A DNA stretch of 16,925 nt, taken from NCBI GenBank assembly GCA_045123075.1, contig JBGVIJ010000023.1, positions 1-16,925 of the forward strand, in the 5' to 3' direction. Within the stretch, counting starts at the first letter, position 1, and each line of letters opens with the position of its first letter. The DNA is from JAHHUH01 sp045123075 (GTDB lineage Bacteria > Bacillota > Negativicutes > Acidaminococcales > Acidaminococcaceae). The notes under the pieces were generated by a model. The model did not search any database. It worked only from the letters and a program-made list of their open reading frames with translations, and was not told where the DNA came from. This document shows, in pieces, positions 1 through 7,287 of the stretch. Position numbers and translations under genes: made by a program.

Positions 1-13
1 ACGTGACATTTTA

Positions 14-811
14 TCACCTGCTTTCAGATATTATAATCTGTAAAGCCCTTCTCAAAACAACACCAATACGAGCCATGCCAGTTGCGTAATAATCGCCTTT
101 GGCAACAGCTTCGCTTTCCGTGCGTTTGGCAACTGCCGCACAAATAGAACCTGCTTCCAAGCCAAAGATTTTAGCAATAACAAACAAAGCAGAAGTTTCC
201 ATTTCGTAGTTAAGCACTCCCAAAGCTTGCCATTCCTTCAAGCTACCTTGAAAGTCTCGCGGCACATAACCTGTAAAACTATCATAACGCTCCTGTCCGG
301 GCCAGAAGGTATCGGAAGAAGCAGAAATCCCCAAATGATAAGGCACTGCATTTTCTTTAGCGCCTTGCACCAATGCAGAAACAATATCAAAACTTGCCAC
401 TGCAGGATATTCCAACGGTGCGTAATGTTTGGAAGTACCATCTAAACGCACTGCCGCGTTGTTGATGATTACTTCACCTAATTCAATGCTTTCTTGGATG
501 GCACCGGTAGTACCAACGCGGATAAAATGAGTAATACCCACACGCGCCAGTTCTTCTATGCCAATACCAACGGAAGGACCGCCCATACCGGTAGAGCACA
601 CCAAAATAGGAGTTCCTTCAAACCAAGCAAGCCAGCTGGTATATTCACGATGAGTAGCAACATATTCTACTTCATCGCTAATAGAGCGTGCCAAACCCTC
701 TACTCTGCCGGGGTCACCAGGCAGAATAGCAATCTTAGCACCTTTTATGTCATTGGCACTAAAGCCAATATGATACAAAACTTCATCGGGAGCAGCGTAA
801 CGCTTTTCCAT
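14..811 (-). CDS. udp: Uridine phosphorylase
   Basis: Cytosolic nucleoside phosphorylase that splits uridine with phosphate into uracil and ribose-1-phosphate (pyrimidine salvage). The 265-residue product is slightly longer than the approximately 253-residue E. coli Udp and aligns by eye along its whole length: the N-terminal ILPGDPGRVE phosphate-binding segment (about 29-38), STGMGGPSVGIGIEEL (about 73-88), the RVGTTGAIQ segment (about 98-106), SSDTFWPGQERYD (about 164-176) and the nucleoside-site motif NYEMETSALF (about 199-208). The ATG at 811 has an AAAGGAG Shine-Dalgarno nine bases upstream. It begins 21 bp after the LUD gene stop and is the last gene visible in the lspA-rluD-pyrR-lud-udp run. 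Pairing with PyrR upstream suggests a pyrimidine salvage role for the operon end. Uridine specificity rather than another nucleoside is inferred from the overall likeness to Udp. Confidence 0.95.
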   Translation of the reverse strand: MEKRYAAPDEVLYHIGFSANDIKGAKIAILPGDPGRVEGLARSISDEVEYVATHREYTSWLAWFEGTPILVCSTGMGGPSVGIGIEELARVGITHFIRVGTTGAIQESIELGEVIINNAAVRLDGTSKHYAPLEYPAVASFDIVSALVQGAKENAVPYHLGISASSDTFWPGQERYDSFTGYVPRDFQGSLKEWQALGVLNYEMETSALFVIAKIFGLEAGSICAAVAKRTESEAVAKGDYYATGMARIGVVLRRALQIIISESR

Positions 812-832
812 ACTTAAGCACTCCTTTCAAAA

Positions 833-1471
833 TTAGAAGCCTAAGTTTTCACCAACGAGGATGATTTTGATACGACCGGGATGACGGCTTTGACGAGTAA
901 CTACTACTTGGCAGCACATGCAGTCAGGCGCATTGCAGTTTGCACACACGCCAGTTTTTGCGCAAGGTACACTAATACCAGCAAAGCGTTGAGCATTTAC
1001 AGGAGCAGCAGTACCACGAGCACGAGCGATGGCGCTATCTAAATCTTTAGCGATTTTATTAACGCCTGCAATGATAACAACTTGTTTAGGACCAAAGATT
1101 AAGGAAGCTACACGGTTACCATTGCCGTCGATATTAACGAGAATACCATCTTCACTCATTGCATTGGTGCTCATCAAGAAAGTATCGCAAGTCAAACCTT
1201 TACGCATCATTTCTACTTTTTCTTCCATAGTGGAAGCAGTGTCGCGGTCAATAACAGGGTTTCTTGCTTTCACTGCAGCCAATAAACCAATTTCGTCAAT
1301 GGAAACAGAACCACCCCAAGTAACTACGTCAGTTTCGGGAATAAGTTCCAAAGCTTTTTGCAAAGCCTCTTCTTTAGTTGCGCAGTAGTAACCTTCCATA
1401 TTACGTTTAGCCAAATTAGCAATAACAGCTTTACCTAAAAGTTCATTGCGTTGAGCAATCCAAGCACCCAT
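833..1471 (-). CDS. LUD-domain (lactate utilization, LutC/YkgG-like) protein
   Basis: A small stand-alone LUD-domain (DUF162) protein of 212 residues; the function is not established. The N-terminal half has the family's TKEEALQKALELIP and TWGGSVSIDEIGL segments, and SLIFGPKQVVIIAGVNKI marks the domain core. Near the C-terminus there is a cysteine cluster (C170, C176, C179, C184, C186, C187, counted from the chosen start) that could bind a metal or Fe-S cluster. The LutC/LutB relatives act in lactate oxidation, but no lutA or lutB partner lies here, so that role should not be assumed. A GTG at 1480 gives a frame three codons longer, but the GAGGTGG Shine-Dalgarno (1477-1483) overlaps that codon and is five bases from the ATG at 1471, so I use the ATG. 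It lies 38 bp after pyrR and 21 bp before udp, probably cotranscribed. Confidence 0.85.
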   Translation of the reverse strand: MGAWIAQRNELLGKAVIANLAKRNMEGYYCATKEEALQKALELIPETDVVTWGGSVSIDEIGLLAAVKARNPVIDRDTASTMEEKVEMMRKGLTCDTFLMSTNAMSEDGILVNIDGNGNRVASLIFGPKQVVIIAGVNKIAKDLDSAIARARGTAAPVNAQRFAGISVPCAKTGVCANCNAPDCMCCQVVVTRQSRHPGRIKIILVGENLGF

Positions 1472-1509
1472 GTTTTCCACCTCGTATCAATAAATTTTAA
1501 AATTACTAA

Positions 1510-2058
1510 TTATACGTATTCGCCAATTACAACTTCGTCAATACCGTGGCTTTCAGCTAAGCTTACACGCACATCTTCTTTTTTAGAAGTAGGAACATTT
1601 TTACCGGCGAAGTCAGCACGAATCGGCAGTTCACGATGACCACGGTCAATAAGAACAGCCAGTTGAATAGCTTTAGGACGACCCATATCGATAATTGCGT
1701 CAAGAGCTGCACGAATGGTACGACCGGTGAAAAGAACGTCGTCTACCAAAATGATAGTTTTGCCATTAAAATCAACATCAATTTGAGTATTGTGAACTAC
1801 AGGATTGTAGTCCAAAGTGGAAAGGTCATCACGATACATAGTGATATCTACCATACCAACAGGAACTTTTACATCTTCGATTTTTTCGATGGCAGTAGCC
1901 AAACGTTCTGCCAAAGGCACACCAAGAGTATGGATACCAACCAAAACTACATCTTCTACGCCTTTATTTTTTTCGATGATTTCATGAGAAATACGCACAA
2001 TGGCACGGCGCATTGCATCAGCATCCATCAAAACATTTTTCTTAACAAAGTTACTCAT
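1510..2058 (-). CDS. pyrR: PyrR bifunctional pyr operon attenuator / uracil phosphoribosyltransferase
   Basis: 182 residues, the usual PyrR length. The family binds pyr mRNA when UMP is high and promotes transcription termination, and many members also convert uracil plus PRPP to UMP. The PRPP-binding loop VDDVLFTGRT is at 105-114, and the N-terminal MDADAMRRAIVRISHEI and the VDITMYRDDL segment (about 70-79) are typical. The ATG at 2058 follows a GGAAGGTG Shine-Dalgarno. It sits 47 bp behind rluD, the same order as lspA-ylyB-pyrR in Bacillus, but the next genes are lud and udp rather than pyr biosynthetic genes. The short gaps on either side are too small for a classical PyrR attenuator, so its RNA targets, if any, are probably elsewhere on the chromosome. 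Fused function is inferred from the family; the sequence shows the PRPP fold clearly. Confidence 0.96.
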   Translation of the reverse strand: MSNFVKKNVLMDADAMRRAIVRISHEIIEKNKGVEDVVLVGIHTLGVPLAERLATAIEKIEDVKVPVGMVDITMYRDDLSTLDYNPVVHNTQIDVDFNGKTIILVDDVLFTGRTIRAALDAIIDMGRPKAIQLAVLIDRGHRELPIRADFAGKNVPTSKKEDVRVSLAESHGIDEVVIGEYV

Positions 2059-2105
2059 AATAATTCACCTTCCATAATATATTGCGTATCTACGCTAAAT
2101 GCTTA

Positions 2106-3053
2106 TTAATTAAACTGCCCTAAACGCAGTCTAGTAACAACTTTATGCAAATCTTCCGGCAACTTTGCTTCGAACTCCATACGTTCGCCAGTGCGAGGAT
2201 GGTCAAAAGCCAAGGTCAGAGAATGCAGTGCCTGTCCGTTAATGGAGAAAGGCGTCTTCATAGGAGAATACTTGGGATCGCCTACTAAAGGATAACCTAA
2301 ATATTCCATATGTACGCGAATTTGGTGAGTGCGTCCGGTTTTCAGCTTGCATTTTACAATGGTGTACTTACCGAAACGTTCCACAACTTCATATTCAGTA
2401 ACAGCGTTACGACCGCCTTCTTTAACAACCGCCATCTTTTTGCGGTCATCTTTATCGCGGGCGATTTGTGTTTCAATAACACCGCTATCAGTTTTAATAT
2501 TGCCACGTACTACAGCAAGGTAAGTACGTTGTGCAGTCTTACTTTGAATTTGTTCAGACAGAGAAACGTGAGCAGCATCGTTCTTAGCGCAAATCATAAT
2601 GCCGGAAGTATCCTTATCCAAACGATGTACGATACCGGGACGGATAACACCGTTGATACCGGAAAGGTTTTTGCAATGATAAAGCAATGCATTTACCAAA
2701 GTACCGCTGTAATTGCCAGCAGCAGGATGCACTACCATACCACGAGCTTTATTTACAACTACTACATCTTCATCTTCGTAAATGATGTCTAAAGGAATAT
2801 TTTCCGGTTGTACGTCCAAAGGTTGAGGTTCAGGCAAAGTTACGATAATTTCATCACCAAGCTTTAATTTATAGTTGGACTTGATTACCTTAGTGCCTTT
2901 AACAGCTCTACCTTCGTCTAAAAGTTTTTGCATATTAGAGCGGGTAAGCTCCAACATAGCAGCAAGAGCAACGTCAGCACGTTGACCTGCTTTGTTTTCA
3001 GTTATAATTAAGATTTCTCGTTCGTCAGAAATTCCGTTTGCAATACTTTCCAT
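2106..3053 (-). CDS. rluD: RluD-family 23S rRNA pseudouridine synthase
   Basis: 315-residue pseudouridine synthase of the RluA/RluD type, modifying uridines in 23S rRNA. An N-terminal S4 RNA-binding domain occupies about 20-80 (QRADVALAAMLELTRSNMQKLLDEGRAV), followed by the catalytic domain with HRLDKDTSG at 143-151; D146 is the expected catalytic aspartate. Later motifs include GRTHQIRVHMEYLGYPLVGD. The ATG at 3053 lies inside lspA, giving a 46-bp overlap; it is the only ATG near the domain start and an AGGAG lies 13 bases upstream, so translation is probably coupled to lspA. The lspA-rluD-pyrR order is conserved in Firmicutes. The exact modified position (RluD-like 1911/1915/1917 versus another RluA-class site) cannot be read from the sequence. 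Confidence 0.93.
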   Translation of the reverse strand: MESIANGISDEREILIITENKAGQRADVALAAMLELTRSNMQKLLDEGRAVKGTKVIKSNYKLKLGDEIIVTLPEPQPLDVQPENIPLDIIYEDEDVVVVNKARGMVVHPAAGNYSGTLVNALLYHCKNLSGINGVIRPGIVHRLDKDTSGIMICAKNDAAHVSLSEQIQSKTAQRTYLAVVRGNIKTDSGVIETQIARDKDDRKKMAVVKEGGRNAVTEYEVVERFGKYTIVKCKLKTGRTHQIRVHMEYLGYPLVGDPKYSPMKTPFSINGQALHSLTLAFDHPRTGERMEFEAKLPEDLHKVVTRLRLGQFN

Positions 3054-3460
3054 AAAATCATTGCCACTCCTACACAGATTGCTATATCAGCCACGTTAAA
3101 TACAGGCCAAATTCTAAAATCGAAGAAGTCAATTACAAGACCACTTCTCGCACGGTCAATAAGATTGCCAATGGCACCGCCGCTAAAAAGCGCTGCACCA
3201 TACTGCATCATCCAACCGCCTTCATTAATTTCGTCCTTCATGTACCAAATGCCAACCAGTACTCCAATGGCAATTACCACGAAAAACCAACGGCTACCTT
3301 CAAACATACCAAAGGCAGCTCCGGGATTAAGGATGTACGTCCAATGAAAAACGTTTTCAATAACGGGCACGCTCTCTCCCAAGTAAAAATTAGATACAAC
3401 ATAATACTTTGTCAGTTGGTCAAAAATTATCACCAACAAAGCAACAAGCAAAAAATACAT
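3008..3460 (-). CDS. lspA: Lipoprotein signal peptidase (signal peptidase II)
   Basis: 150-residue inner-membrane aspartyl protease that removes signal peptides from diacylglyceryl-prolipoproteins. Four hydrophobic segments are visible (about 3-20, 57-74, 85-102 and 121-140). The catalytic signatures are intact: GNLIDR with N99 and D102, and FNVAD with N122 and D125; D14 in FDQLTK is also conserved. ILNPGAAFG (43-51) matches the family NxGAAF motif. The ATG at 3460 follows a GGGG-containing Shine-Dalgarno. It is first in its operon, behind an extended -10 promoter, and its 3' end overlaps rluD. Its product would process the TctC-like lipoprotein seen at the other end of this window. Confidence 0.97.
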   Translation of the reverse strand: MYFLLVALLVIIFDQLTKYYVVSNFYLGESVPVIENVFHWTYILNPGAAFGMFEGSRWFFVVIAIGVLVGIWYMKDEINEGGWMMQYGAALFSGGAIGNLIDRARSGLVIDFFDFRIWPVFNVADIAICVGVAMILWKVLQTEFLTNEKS

Positions 3461-3495
3461 ATATTACCCCTATTGTAAATACTATTCTAGAGTAC

Positions 3496-3504
3496 ATTAT
3501 AACA
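3496..3504 (-). promoter_or_regulatory. Extended -10 promoter for lspA operon
   Basis: On the minus strand TATAAT occupies 3496-3501 and is preceded by TG plus one base (3502-3504), an extended -10 element. No good -35 hexamer is seen at 16-18 bp. It lies 35 bp upstream of the lspA start and directly after the acyl-CoA dehydrogenase terminator, which is where a promoter for the lspA-rluD-pyrR-lud-udp unit would be expected. Confidence 0.65.
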
Positions 3505-3524
3505 CAAATTTTATGAATAAACAT

Positions 3525-3558
3525 AAAAAAATCCCCCGCTTTGTAAAAAGCAGGGGAT
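3525..3558 (-). terminator. Rho-independent terminator of acyl-CoA dehydrogenase gene
   Basis: Inverted repeat at 3531-3558 (ATCCCC-x-GCTTT arms with one C/A mismatch, 4-base loop), followed on the minus strand by seven T (3531 down to 3525). It begins 12 bp after the dehydrogenase stop codon. Confidence 0.9.
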
Positions 3559-3570
3559 TAGTTTTAAATA

Positions 3571-4710
3571 TTAGTACAATAATTTGTTAGCAATTACGAG
3601 GCGTTGAATTTGGTTGGTGCCTTCATAAATTTGCATGATTTTAGCGTCACGCATCATTTTTTCTACAGGATATTCACGAGAATAACCGTAGCCACCCATT
3701 ACTTGAACAGCGTCGGTAGTAACTTGCATTGCTACGTCAGCAGCATAGCATTTAGCCATAGCGGCTTCTTTGGAATATTCCATACCTTGGTCACGCATCC
3801 AGCAGCATTTTTGAACCATCAAGCGAGCAGTTTCAACTTTGATAGCCATGTCAGCCAACATACCTTGTACCAATTGGAAGGAAGCAATAGGTTGACCAAA
3901 TTGACGACGTTCTTTAGCGTATTTAACTGCACAATCGAGAGCAGCTTGAGCCAAACCTACGGAAACAGCGCCTACGAACGGACGAGCTGCATCGAGTGTT
4001 GCCATAGCAATGCGGAAACCTTCACCTTCACGACCTACGCGGTTAGCTTCAGGAACAACAACGTCTTGGAGGATAACTTCGCAGGTGTTGGAGGGACGGA
4101 TACCCATTTTGTTTTCTTTTTTACCAATGGACAGACCCGGAGTATCTTTCGGAACGATGAACGCAGTTAAACCACGAATACCGCCGGTTTTACGGGTGTT
4201 AGCAAAAATCAAGAACATGTCTGCAATACCAGCATTGGTAATGAAAATTTTGGTACCATTCAAAGTGTAGGTGCCATCTTCTTTATTTTTTTCTGCACGA
4301 GTGGAAACGCCACCAGCGTCAGAACCAGCACCAGGTTCGGTCAAAGCAAAAGCAGCCAAGCCACCTTCGTTGAGAACGTCGCAGTACATTTGTTTTTGTT
4401 CTTCGGTACCAGCAATCAGTACAGGTGCGGTAGCCAAGGAGTTAGCAGCCAAGGAAGTTGCAATACCTGCGCAACCTTTACCCAATTCTTCGTAGATTGC
4501 TGCGATGGAAATGCTGTCCAAACCAGGTCCGCCGTATTCTTCGGGAACGATAATGTTCAAAAGACCCATTTCGTTAGCACGTTCAATCAAGCCTTCACGC
4601 ATGTGGTTTTGTTCATCCATTTCATGAACATACGGGGTGACTTCTTGTTCTACAAACTCTCTCACCATTTCCACAAGTTCAAGTTGTTCTTCATTCAGTT
4701 CGAAATTCAT
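3571..4710 (-). CDS. Acyl-CoA dehydrogenase (short/medium-chain, butyryl-CoA dehydrogenase-like)
   Basis: 379-residue FAD enzyme oxidising acyl-CoA to trans-2-enoyl-CoA, or working in reverse in anaerobes. The N-terminal helical domain is followed by the first family signature FALTEPGAGSD (121-131) and IFITNAGIADMF (155-166) of the beta domain; the C-terminal domain has the second signature QVMGGYGYSREYPVEKMMRD (336-355) and IYEGTNQIQR (361-370). E363 is at the position of the catalytic base of short/medium-chain enzymes. A perfect AGGAGG lies five bases before the ATG. It follows a thioesterase gene by 53 bp and ends at a strong terminator. No electron-transfer flavoprotein (etfA/etfB) genes or other beta-oxidation genes are adjacent, so substrate and direction are open. 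The short-chain character is inferred from family likeness only. Confidence 0.95.
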   Translation of the reverse strand: MNFELNEEQLELVEMVREFVEQEVTPYVHEMDEQNHMREGLIERANEMGLLNIIVPEEYGGPGLDSISIAAIYEELGKGCAGIATSLAANSLATAPVLIAGTEEQKQMYCDVLNEGGLAAFALTEPGAGSDAGGVSTRAEKNKEDGTYTLNGTKIFITNAGIADMFLIFANTRKTGGIRGLTAFIVPKDTPGLSIGKKENKMGIRPSNTCEVILQDVVVPEANRVGREGEGFRIAMATLDAARPFVGAVSVGLAQAALDCAVKYAKERRQFGQPIASFQLVQGMLADMAIKVETARLMVQKCCWMRDQGMEYSKEAAMAKCYAADVAMQVTTDAVQVMGGYGYSREYPVEKMMRDAKIMQIYEGTNQIQRLVIANKLLY

Positions 4711-4729
4711 AATTTCCTCCTAAAATTCT

Positions 4730-4746
4730 TTGCGGCTAGTCCGCAA
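4730..4746. repeat. Hairpin between thioesterase and acyl-CoA dehydrogenase genes
   Basis: Perfect 6-bp inverted repeat TTGCGG / CCGCAA with a 5-base loop. On the plus strand it is followed by five T, so it would resemble a terminator for antisense transcription; on the minus strand, the direction of the genes, there is no T-run. It could be a processing or mRNA-stability element between the two cistrons. Confidence 0.5.
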
Positions 4747-4763
4747 TTTTTATTGGCAAGGAT

Positions 4764-5210
4764 TTACCATTTTTCAGGTATCTCCTTAAATCTCCCAACA
4801 ATAAACATTGTTGTTAAAATAGTCGCCATCAACGAGTGGTTTTCTTCGTCGTACATTTCAGCTTCGATTACCATTGTGGTACGTCCATGATGACGGATTG
4901 TACTTTTAACATAAATACGCTCCTCACTATGAACGTTCTTGATAAAGTTCATACTGAAATTTAAAGTTGCAACTGCGGCACCAACACTGGCACCGGTAAC
5001 TCCGAGAACAGAGTCTGCTAACGCAGTCAGTACACCACCATGACATATACCACGATGATTAAAATGCTTTTCAGGATCAAGCTTGATACTTACAACAGCG
5101 CTACCACAAGTGATTTCGCCAATCTCAACACCAAACTCATTCATAAAGCAATTATTTTTGTACATTTCTCGGATGTACGCAGGAACGTCTTTGACTTGTT
5201 CCACCACCAT
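4764..5210 (-). CDS. PaaI-family hotdog thioesterase
   Basis: 148-residue hotdog-fold protein of the PaaI/YbgC-like acyl-CoA thioesterase group, which hydrolyses acyl-CoA thioesters. The characteristic segment NHRGICHGGVLTALADS lies at 51-67, with HGG at 57-59 and D66 at the usual catalytic-region positions, followed by the TLNFSMNFI strand (82-90). The ATG at 5210 has a GAGG eight bases upstream. It is first in a two-gene unit with an acyl-CoA dehydrogenase, between its own promoter and the terminator after the dehydrogenase, so a role in acyl-CoA turnover linked to that enzyme is likely. The substrate is not predictable from sequence; PaaI itself acts on phenylacetate intermediates, but no paa genes are here. 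Confidence 0.88.
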   Translation of the reverse strand: MVVEQVKDVPAYIREMYKNNCFMNEFGVEIGEITCGSAVVSIKLDPEKHFNHRGICHGGVLTALADSVLGVTGASVGAAVATLNFSMNFIKNVHSEERIYVKSTIRHHGRTTMVIEAEMYDEENHSLMATILTTMFIVGRFKEIPEKW

Positions 5211-5263
5211 ATCATTCGCCTCGTTTCAAAAGCACGCGACAGTATGCTCATTTTATCTCTAGT

Positions 5264-5292
5264 ATTTTAACACAAAAAGGGCTTTAACTCAA
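5264..5292 (-). promoter_or_regulatory. Promoter of thioesterase-dehydrogenase unit
   Basis: Minus-strand -35 TTGAGT (5287-5292), 17-bp spacer, -10 TAAAAT (5264-5269) with a TGT just upstream (extended -10). It is 53 bp upstream of the thioesterase start. The -35 lies in the loop of the glnA terminator hairpin. Confidence 0.7.
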
Positions 5293-5305
5293 CAGCTAAA
5301 GCCCT
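5274..5305 (-). terminator. Rho-independent terminator of glnA
   Basis: Perfect 9-bp inverted repeat AGGGCTTTA / TAAAGCCCT (5278-5286 and 5297-5305) with a 10-base loop, followed on the minus strand by a run of five T (5278-5274). It lies 50 bp after the glnA stop codon. Confidence 0.88.
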
Positions 5306-5355
5306 CATTTATTACTTTAATTAAACGCGATAGAAGTGTTTTACTTATAACGTGT

Positions 5356-7263
5356 TTAGTCGATGATATTTTGTTTGTATTCGTTATAAAGCTTGCGCAG
5401 CTCTAACATAACATCTGCCATTTCAATTTGTTTATCAGAAGCAGTGTCATAATCACCTTCAGCAATCGCTTTGCGAATACAAGTGAAGATACTTGCCTTA
5501 TCAAAGGAATCTTTCGCCAATTTAGTGCGCAGTACTTGAATTTTGTTCCACAATGCCAAGTCAAGGTCAGTGCTGCTATCAGGAGTATGCAAGCGTTTTG
5601 CTTCAATTACCTTTTGATGATTTTCCGGAATAATGCGAGTCAAAAGCTCAGTTTGCCAACGAATCAGCGCACCTTGTTTGAAAGACTCTGCGTATTCTTT
5701 TTTCAAAATACCGCTACCGGTAAGTACTGCCAATTTTTCAGGATACTTTTCGAAAGCACACATATTTTCCCAAACAGTTGCAGGGGGTTTGCCAAAGAGA
5801 CGGTCGCGTTCTTCTGCAGTGAAGTCTTCGAAAACGTCTTCTTCAGTACGATATTGACGGTCAGTTTCCAAATAGAAACCTTCCACGCCAGCTTCTTTGG
5901 AGATTTCTGCTTCCAAAGCTTTCAAATCTTTACCTGAAGTTACGCAAGCTTTGATACCGTCAAGCATGGACAGGTAGAACGCAGCAAGTGCGATGTAAGT
6001 ATTGGTGTACGGGTTGGGAGAACGCATTTCAATACGAGTTGCCTTGTCATTATCAAGGTCACGAATCAAACCTGCGAGAATGGTTCTGTTACGAGACGGA
6101 TTGTCCGGGCTCATACCTAAGGAAGTTACAACGCAAATCGGAGCTTCGAAACCGGGTTTCAAACGATTGAAAGAGTCGATGGTGCAGGAAATGAAAGGAT
6201 TGATTGCTTCATAGTTTTTCAACAAGCCCATCATACTGCCATAACCGATTGCAGAAAGGAAGTCTTCATACATATCTTTGGGAGAGAACAGGTTAACGAT
6301 TTTACCGTTCCTCATTTTTGCAGCAATGCCAACGTGTACGTGTTCACCGCTACCAGCTACGCCAGGAATCGGTTTAGCTTGGAAGGAAACATCCAGACCA
6401 TTCATGCGGAATACTTCTTTAACAATGATACGTGCCAAAAGTTCGTTATCCGCAGTTTGTACGCCAACATTGAACTTCCAATCCACTTCCAATTGTTCCA
6501 TAACGTGAGTCATATGACCGCTACCGTCGATTTGACCTTTAACACCGCCACATTCTTTGTGACCCATTTCCGGTTCCAAACCGTAGAGTTCCAACATTTG
6601 GATGGTTTGTTCCAATGCGGTACGAACATTGCCACGGGTGCGTTGCCAATATTGTTCTTGCATGATTTGAGAAGAGTGCAAAGCTTCAACCGGAGCATCT
6701 TCTGCCGGAGATTTTACCCAGAATTCCAATTCAGTTGCGCAAGTGAAAATCAGTTTTTCTACTTCAGCAAGGTTAACATGTTCCAAGCCTGCGATTACAG
6801 GATATTCTTTGAACATTGCCAACAATTCTTTTTCCACATGGTCAAGAGTATCTTTCAAAATGGAACGAGAGCAAACGTGATTATCATTGTGAATCAAATA
6901 GCAGGGAATACGCAGAGTACCAACCATTTTGCCACTTTCTGCATCAAAATGCTCGTAGTTATAATCCACGTACCAGTTTACAGTTTTATCTACCATCAAA
7001 TCTACACGAGCATTGTTCAAAGTAGCAATGCCCGGCAAAACTACGGAAGAACCGTCAGTTTGAGCAGCACTGCCTTCCAAAAAGTCAGCAGTGTCTTCCA
7101 AGAAAATTTTCATCGGAATTTTTTCGTCAGTATCGTTACCGGCAAAGTCTACACCCATCAAGGAAACGAATTGAATTTCCGGATGCATTGCCAGAATAGT
7201 ATGCAAATCTTTTTCATTTTGTTGTTCAGGTTTAATGTAGTAAAGCAAATCTTTTTTGTTCAT
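5356..7263 (-). CDS. glnA: Glutamine synthetase, type I fold with C-terminal extension
   Basis: Makes glutamine from glutamate, ammonia and ATP. At 635 residues it is far longer than the approximately 450-residue ordinary GSI, but the catalytic motifs are of the GSI type: VDFAGND (38-44) in the beta-grasp domain, TELEFW (177-182) with the first metal-site glutamate, HKECGGVKGQIDG (235-247), AGSGEHVHVGI (303-313) with the active-site His, NRLKPGFEAP (366-375) and TRIEMRSPNPYTNTYIALA (409-427). From about 440 onwards there is a charged, helix-rich extension unlike GSI, ending in DVMLELRKLYNEYKQNI. No GSI adenylylation loop (NLYDLP-type) is seen. The ATG at 7263 is unusual: the only good Shine-Dalgarno is 24 bases upstream, with a hairpin in between. 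The gene has its own promoter and terminator; a terminator-like hairpin in the leader suggests attenuation. Confidence 0.9.
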   Translation of the reverse strand: MNKKDLLYYIKPEQQNEKDLHTILAMHPEIQFVSLMGVDFAGNDTDEKIPMKIFLEDTADFLEGSAAQTDGSSVVLPGIATLNNARVDLMVDKTVNWYVDYNYEHFDAESGKMVGTLRIPCYLIHNDNHVCSRSILKDTLDHVEKELLAMFKEYPVIAGLEHVNLAEVEKLIFTCATELEFWVKSPAEDAPVEALHSSQIMQEQYWQRTRGNVRTALEQTIQMLELYGLEPEMGHKECGGVKGQIDGSGHMTHVMEQLEVDWKFNVGVQTADNELLARIIVKEVFRMNGLDVSFQAKPIPGVAGSGEHVHVGIAAKMRNGKIVNLFSPKDMYEDFLSAIGYGSMMGLLKNYEAINPFISCTIDSFNRLKPGFEAPICVVTSLGMSPDNPSRNRTILAGLIRDLDNDKATRIEMRSPNPYTNTYIALAAFYLSMLDGIKACVTSGKDLKALEAEISKEAGVEGFYLETDRQYRTEEDVFEDFTAEERDRLFGKPPATVWENMCAFEKYPEKLAVLTGSGILKKEYAESFKQGALIRWQTELLTRIIPENHQKVIEAKRLHTPDSSTDLDLALWNKIQVLRTKLAKDSFDKASIFTCIRKAIAEGDYDTASDKQIEMADVMLELRKLYNEYKQNIID

Positions 7264-7270
7264 GATTGAT

Positions 7271-7286
7271 GCAGCAAATTAGCTGC
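7271..7286 (-). other. Hairpin between glnA Shine-Dalgarno and start codon
   Basis: Minus-strand GCAGC / GCTGC stem (5 bp, 6-base loop) placed exactly between the AAAGGAG (7288-7294) and the ATG (7261-7263). Folded, it would bring the Shine-Dalgarno to about nine unpaired bases from the ATG; unfolded, the spacing is 24. Confidence 0.6.
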
Positions 7287-7287
7287 T

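Noticed and set aside
2059..2105. A possible PyrR-responsive attenuator before pyrR.
   Set aside because: The gap is only 47 bp with one small inverted repeat (GCGTA-2-TACGC, 2084-2095) and no terminator or PyrR-binding loop; too short for the known mechanism.
6334..7269. A 311-codon plus-strand open frame opposite glnA.
   Set aside because: Antisense shadow of glutamine synthetase with no domain-like sequence or start signals.
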